DNA from: Nanohaloarchaea archaeon PL-Br10_U2g27
GTDB lineage: Archaea > Nanohalarchaeota > Nanosalinia > Nanosalinales > Nanosalinaceae
Assembly: GCA_001564035.1 (NCBI GenBank)
Contig: LKMX01000046.1
Location: 1 to 5,441, forward strand
DNA: 5,441 bases
Reading direction: 5' to 3'
Part shown: one piece after another, positions 4,189 to 5,441 of the stretch
Position numbering within the stretch: position 1 is the stretch's first letter
How the letters are laid out: each line of letters opens with the position of its first letter
Notes under the pieces: generated by a model
What the model saw: the letters and a program-made list of their open reading frames with translations, nothing else
The model's database searches: none
Told to the model about the DNA's origin: nothing
Position numbers and translations under genes: made by a program

Positions 4189-4752
4189 TCAGCGAGTATC
4201 TAAAATCAGTTCATCCTTGCTCTTCAAACGCCAGTTCACAGAACTATTCTCTTCAAGGCCTGTTATCGCCGCCAGTTCCTCCGGAATCTCAGCCATTAAA
4301 CAACCGTTAACTGGCTTTATCGTTGTATCAGAAGCTGATTCTTGATCTCTTAAACTGTAACTCTGAATATTTGAGGCCTCAAACTTGTCGTAGTCTTTCT
4401 GGTGCTCTGAAAACCATATTTCGCAGTTTACGCCTTTGAAATCTCGAAGCCATTTCAGCTGTGTATGCCTTAAACCATCTTTTGAAGACTTAACTTCTAC
4501 AAAAAGGTATTCGCCATCCTCGTTGAAGGATAAGAAGTCGGGCACGCCAGGCCTAAAAAGACTGGTAAAACCTTCGCCGACATCGCCTCGAATACGTTCG
4601 CTTACATTCTCAGACACCACGGGATAACGCTCTCCTATATCATCAACTACTCCTGAAGTCGCCCTCACCACAAAATCCCAGTTCTTTTCCAAGACACTCT
4701 CAACATACTCCTCAGATCTAGTAAGAGAGGCCTCATCTTCAAACGGAATCAT
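4189..4752 (-). CDS. VRR-NUC-like PD-(D/E)XK nuclease with possible AbrB-like C-terminal domain
   Basis: A 187-residue acidic protein whose middle looks like a VRR-NUC-type nuclease of the PD-(D/E)XK superfamily. The catalytic signature is GVPDF (Pro71-Asp72), then LFVEVKS (Glu86-x-Lys88), then the helix marker RHTQLKWL (Gln98, Trp101) usual for this family. Such domains cut DNA, often branched or damaged, using Mg2+, and are found in phage, repair and mobile-element proteins. The N-terminal 60 residues are mostly helical and unassigned. The last 40 or so residues (IPEELAAITGLEENSSVNWRL and the following hairpin) resemble a SpoVT/AbrB swapped-hairpin half, whose usual pattern is 'IPkel-x3-lGl-x2-gd-v-w'; this is tentative. 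No cognate methyltransferase or antitoxin is seen. A TATA box about 27 bp upstream of ATG 4752, with no Shine-Dalgarno match, implies a leaderless message. Three AGGCCT sites lie in the gene (4256, 4374, 4549) and a fourth at 4728 near its start. Confidence 0.78.
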   Translation of the reverse strand: MIPFEDEASLTRSEEYVESVLEKNWDFVVRATSGVVDDIGERYPVVSENVSERIRGDVGEGFTSLFRPGVPDFLSFNEDGEYLFVEVKSSKDGLRHTQLKWLRDFKGVNCEIWFSEHQKDYDKFEASNIQSYSLRDQESASDTTIKPVNGCLMAEIPEELAAITGLEENSSVNWRLKSKDELILDTR

Positions 4753-4773
4753 GGATCAATCTTTATTTTGGGA

Positions 4774-4783
4774 CGCTTAAATC
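4774..4783 (-). promoter_or_regulatory. TATA box for the nuclease gene (leaderless)
   Basis: The minus strand reads GATTTAAGCG at 4783-4774, preceded by AAGG, which could act as a BRE. Its centre lies about 27 bp upstream of the ATG at 4752, so transcription would start at or within a base or two of the start codon. It lies in the 44-bp gap after the dehydrogenase stop, so the nuclease can be transcribed on its own. Confidence 0.5.
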
Positions 4784-4796
4784 CCTTGATCAAAAT

Positions 4797-5441
4797 TTAA
4801 TTTTGTTCAGGCCTCAGTCTGAGCAGAGGTGCGTTGGAGTCGTCAACGACAACATAGAGATGACCTGTTTCAGGTTCTTCTTCGACATCTCTAATTCTCC
4901 ATCCTTCATCTTCTAAGAGCGGTTCTTCTTCACTCACTTCTCTGTTATCTACTTCGAAACGACCGAGATACTGTCCTGCAAGATTCCCTACAAATAAGTC
5001 GTCTTCCCACTGTGGAAAGGCCTCTCCGCTGTAAAACGTCATTCCTGCTGGAGGGAATCCTCCAGAGTTACATTCCCAGTAGTAAACTGGATCTACTACG
5101 TCAGGATTGTCGAACGGCTCTTCACCTACAGGAATGTCTGTACCGTATTCGCAGCCTGTATGGGTTTTAGGCCAGCCATAATTCTCTCCTTCTTCAATTA
5201 TGTTAATTTCGTCACCGTCCTCTTCTCCGTGCTCGCTCTGCCAGATCTCCCCGTTATGAACTGTCATTCCCTGACTGTTCCTGTGCCCATAACTGTATAT
5301 CGAGTCCGCCACGTCATCATCGCCTACAAACGGGTTGTCTTCAGGTATCTCGCCTTCATCATCAAGTCTCAGAGTCGCGCCAAGCTCGTTGGACGTATCT
5401 TGAGACACATGGTCATCGAAATCTTTATCGCCACGATCACC
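4797..5441 (-). CDS. PQQ-type glucose/sorbosone dehydrogenase family protein (N-terminus beyond window)
   Basis: The frame stays open to the right edge, giving the last 214 residues of a glucose/sorbosone dehydrogenase (GSDH) family beta-propeller; full members usually have about 350-450 residues. These enzymes oxidise aldose sugars with PQQ and Ca2+, normally outside the membrane. Visible family marks, numbered from the window edge, are GDRGDKD (1-7), the LGATLRLD strand and PEDNPF (33-38), GHRNSQG (52-58; HRNPQG in most relatives, whose Arg and Asn contact PQQ in soluble glucose dehydrogenase), EHGEEDGDEIN (70-80), GENYGWP (85-91), DPVYYW, PPAGMTFYSGEAFPQW, DLFVGNLAGQYLGRF, and RIRDV followed by LYVVVDD near the end. 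A GTG at 5408 is not the start, because conserved family sequence continues upstream of it. Two cysteines (in TGCEYG and WECNSGG) may form a disulfide, fitting an exported enzyme. Whether PQQ is available in this organism cannot be judged here. Confidence 0.88.
   Translation of the reverse strand, partial: GDRGDKDFDDHVSQDTSNELGATLRLDDEGEIPEDNPFVGDDDVADSIYSYGHRNSQGMTVHNGEIWQSEHGEEDGDEINIIEEGENYGWPKTHTGCEYGTDIPVGEEPFDNPDVVDPVYYWECNSGGFPPAGMTFYSGEAFPQWEDDLFVGNLAGQYLGRFEVDNREVSEEEPLLEDEGWRIRDVEEEPETGHLYVVVDDSNAPLLRLRPEQN

Larger units (their letters stand above)
116..5023. repeat. Dispersed palindrome AGGCCT, 21 copies
   Basis: Copies begin at 116, 468, 846, 1025, 1404, 1767, 1787, 1852, 2429, 2471, 2865, 3155, 3342, 3714, 4156, 4256, 4374, 4549, 4728, 4809 and 5018. 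Eighteen lie in coding sequence: five in phase AGG-CCT (Arg-Pro), nine as xAG-GCC-T (usually Glu-Ala), and four as xxA-GGC-CT (Gly-Leu). Three lie in non-coding DNA (2429, 2471, 4156). Only five other GGCC tetramers occur in the window. Flanking bases show no shared extension, so the selected unit seems to be the hexamer itself. Confidence 0.9.

Noticed and set aside
4797..5408. GTG at 5408 as the start of the sugar dehydrogenase
   Set aside because: The frame continues to the right edge and the upstream codons give GDRGDKD, which is conserved family sequence, so the gene is cut by the window.

Overview
The window looks like a chromosomal piece of a salt-adapted archaeon with moderate GC, most likely a nanohaloarchaeon (DPANN, Nanosalina-like). 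Every soluble protein is strongly acidic (Glu/Asp-rich, Lys-poor), as expected for a salt-in cytoplasm, yet the DNA is clearly AT-richer than in typical Haloarchaea. There are archaeal TATA-type promoters, at least one leaderless-looking start, GGTGA-type ribosome binding sites, and a DUF63 archaeal membrane protein. The assignment is an inference from these traits, not a database match.

Layout. Positions 1-543 (minus) hold the N-terminal 181 residues of a DUF63-like membrane protein that runs off the left edge. Divergent from it, on the plus strand, is a compact thiol-redox operon: a thioredoxin/glutaredoxin-fold protein with a CTHC site (584-874), a 29-residue CxxC/HxH micro-protein (896-985), and a flavin pyridine-nucleotide disulfide reductase of the mycothione reductase / bis-gamma-glutamylcystine reductase type (987-2324). 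After about 180 non-coding bases comes a secreted, hyper-acidic protein with a duplicated WFSDDFF motif (2507-3469). Convergent to it is a small winged-helix regulator (3496-3813, minus). The rest is all on the minus strand: tRNA-Pro(TGG) (3925-3997), a structured non-coding segment (3998-4139), a VRR-NUC-like PD-(D/E)XK nuclease with a possible AbrB-like tail (4189-4752), and the C-terminal part of a PQQ-type glucose/sorbosone dehydrogenase (4797 to the right edge).

Two things stand out. (1) The palindrome AGGCCT occurs 21 times in 5.4 kb, in all three codon phases, on genes of both strands and in three non-coding sites; 21 of the 26 GGCC tetramers in the window are AGGCCT. About one copy would be expected by chance, so the hexamer looks selected as DNA. 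(2) The only good TATA box near the tRNA-Pro gene lies about 27 bp upstream of a 17-nt copy of the first 17 nt of that tRNA, not of the tRNA itself. Between copy and intact tRNA lie 125 bases packed with perfect hairpins. The tRNA is therefore probably made from a longer transcript that begins with a decoy of its own 5' end, either a scar of an insertion at the tRNA gene or a tRNA-linked structured RNA.

How the genes fit together: the three redox genes are tightly spaced and plausibly co-transcribed. The reductase would keep a low-molecular-weight thiol or the CTHC protein reduced, and the micro-protein may be a zinc- or thiol-binding accessory. The remaining genes share no obvious pathway.
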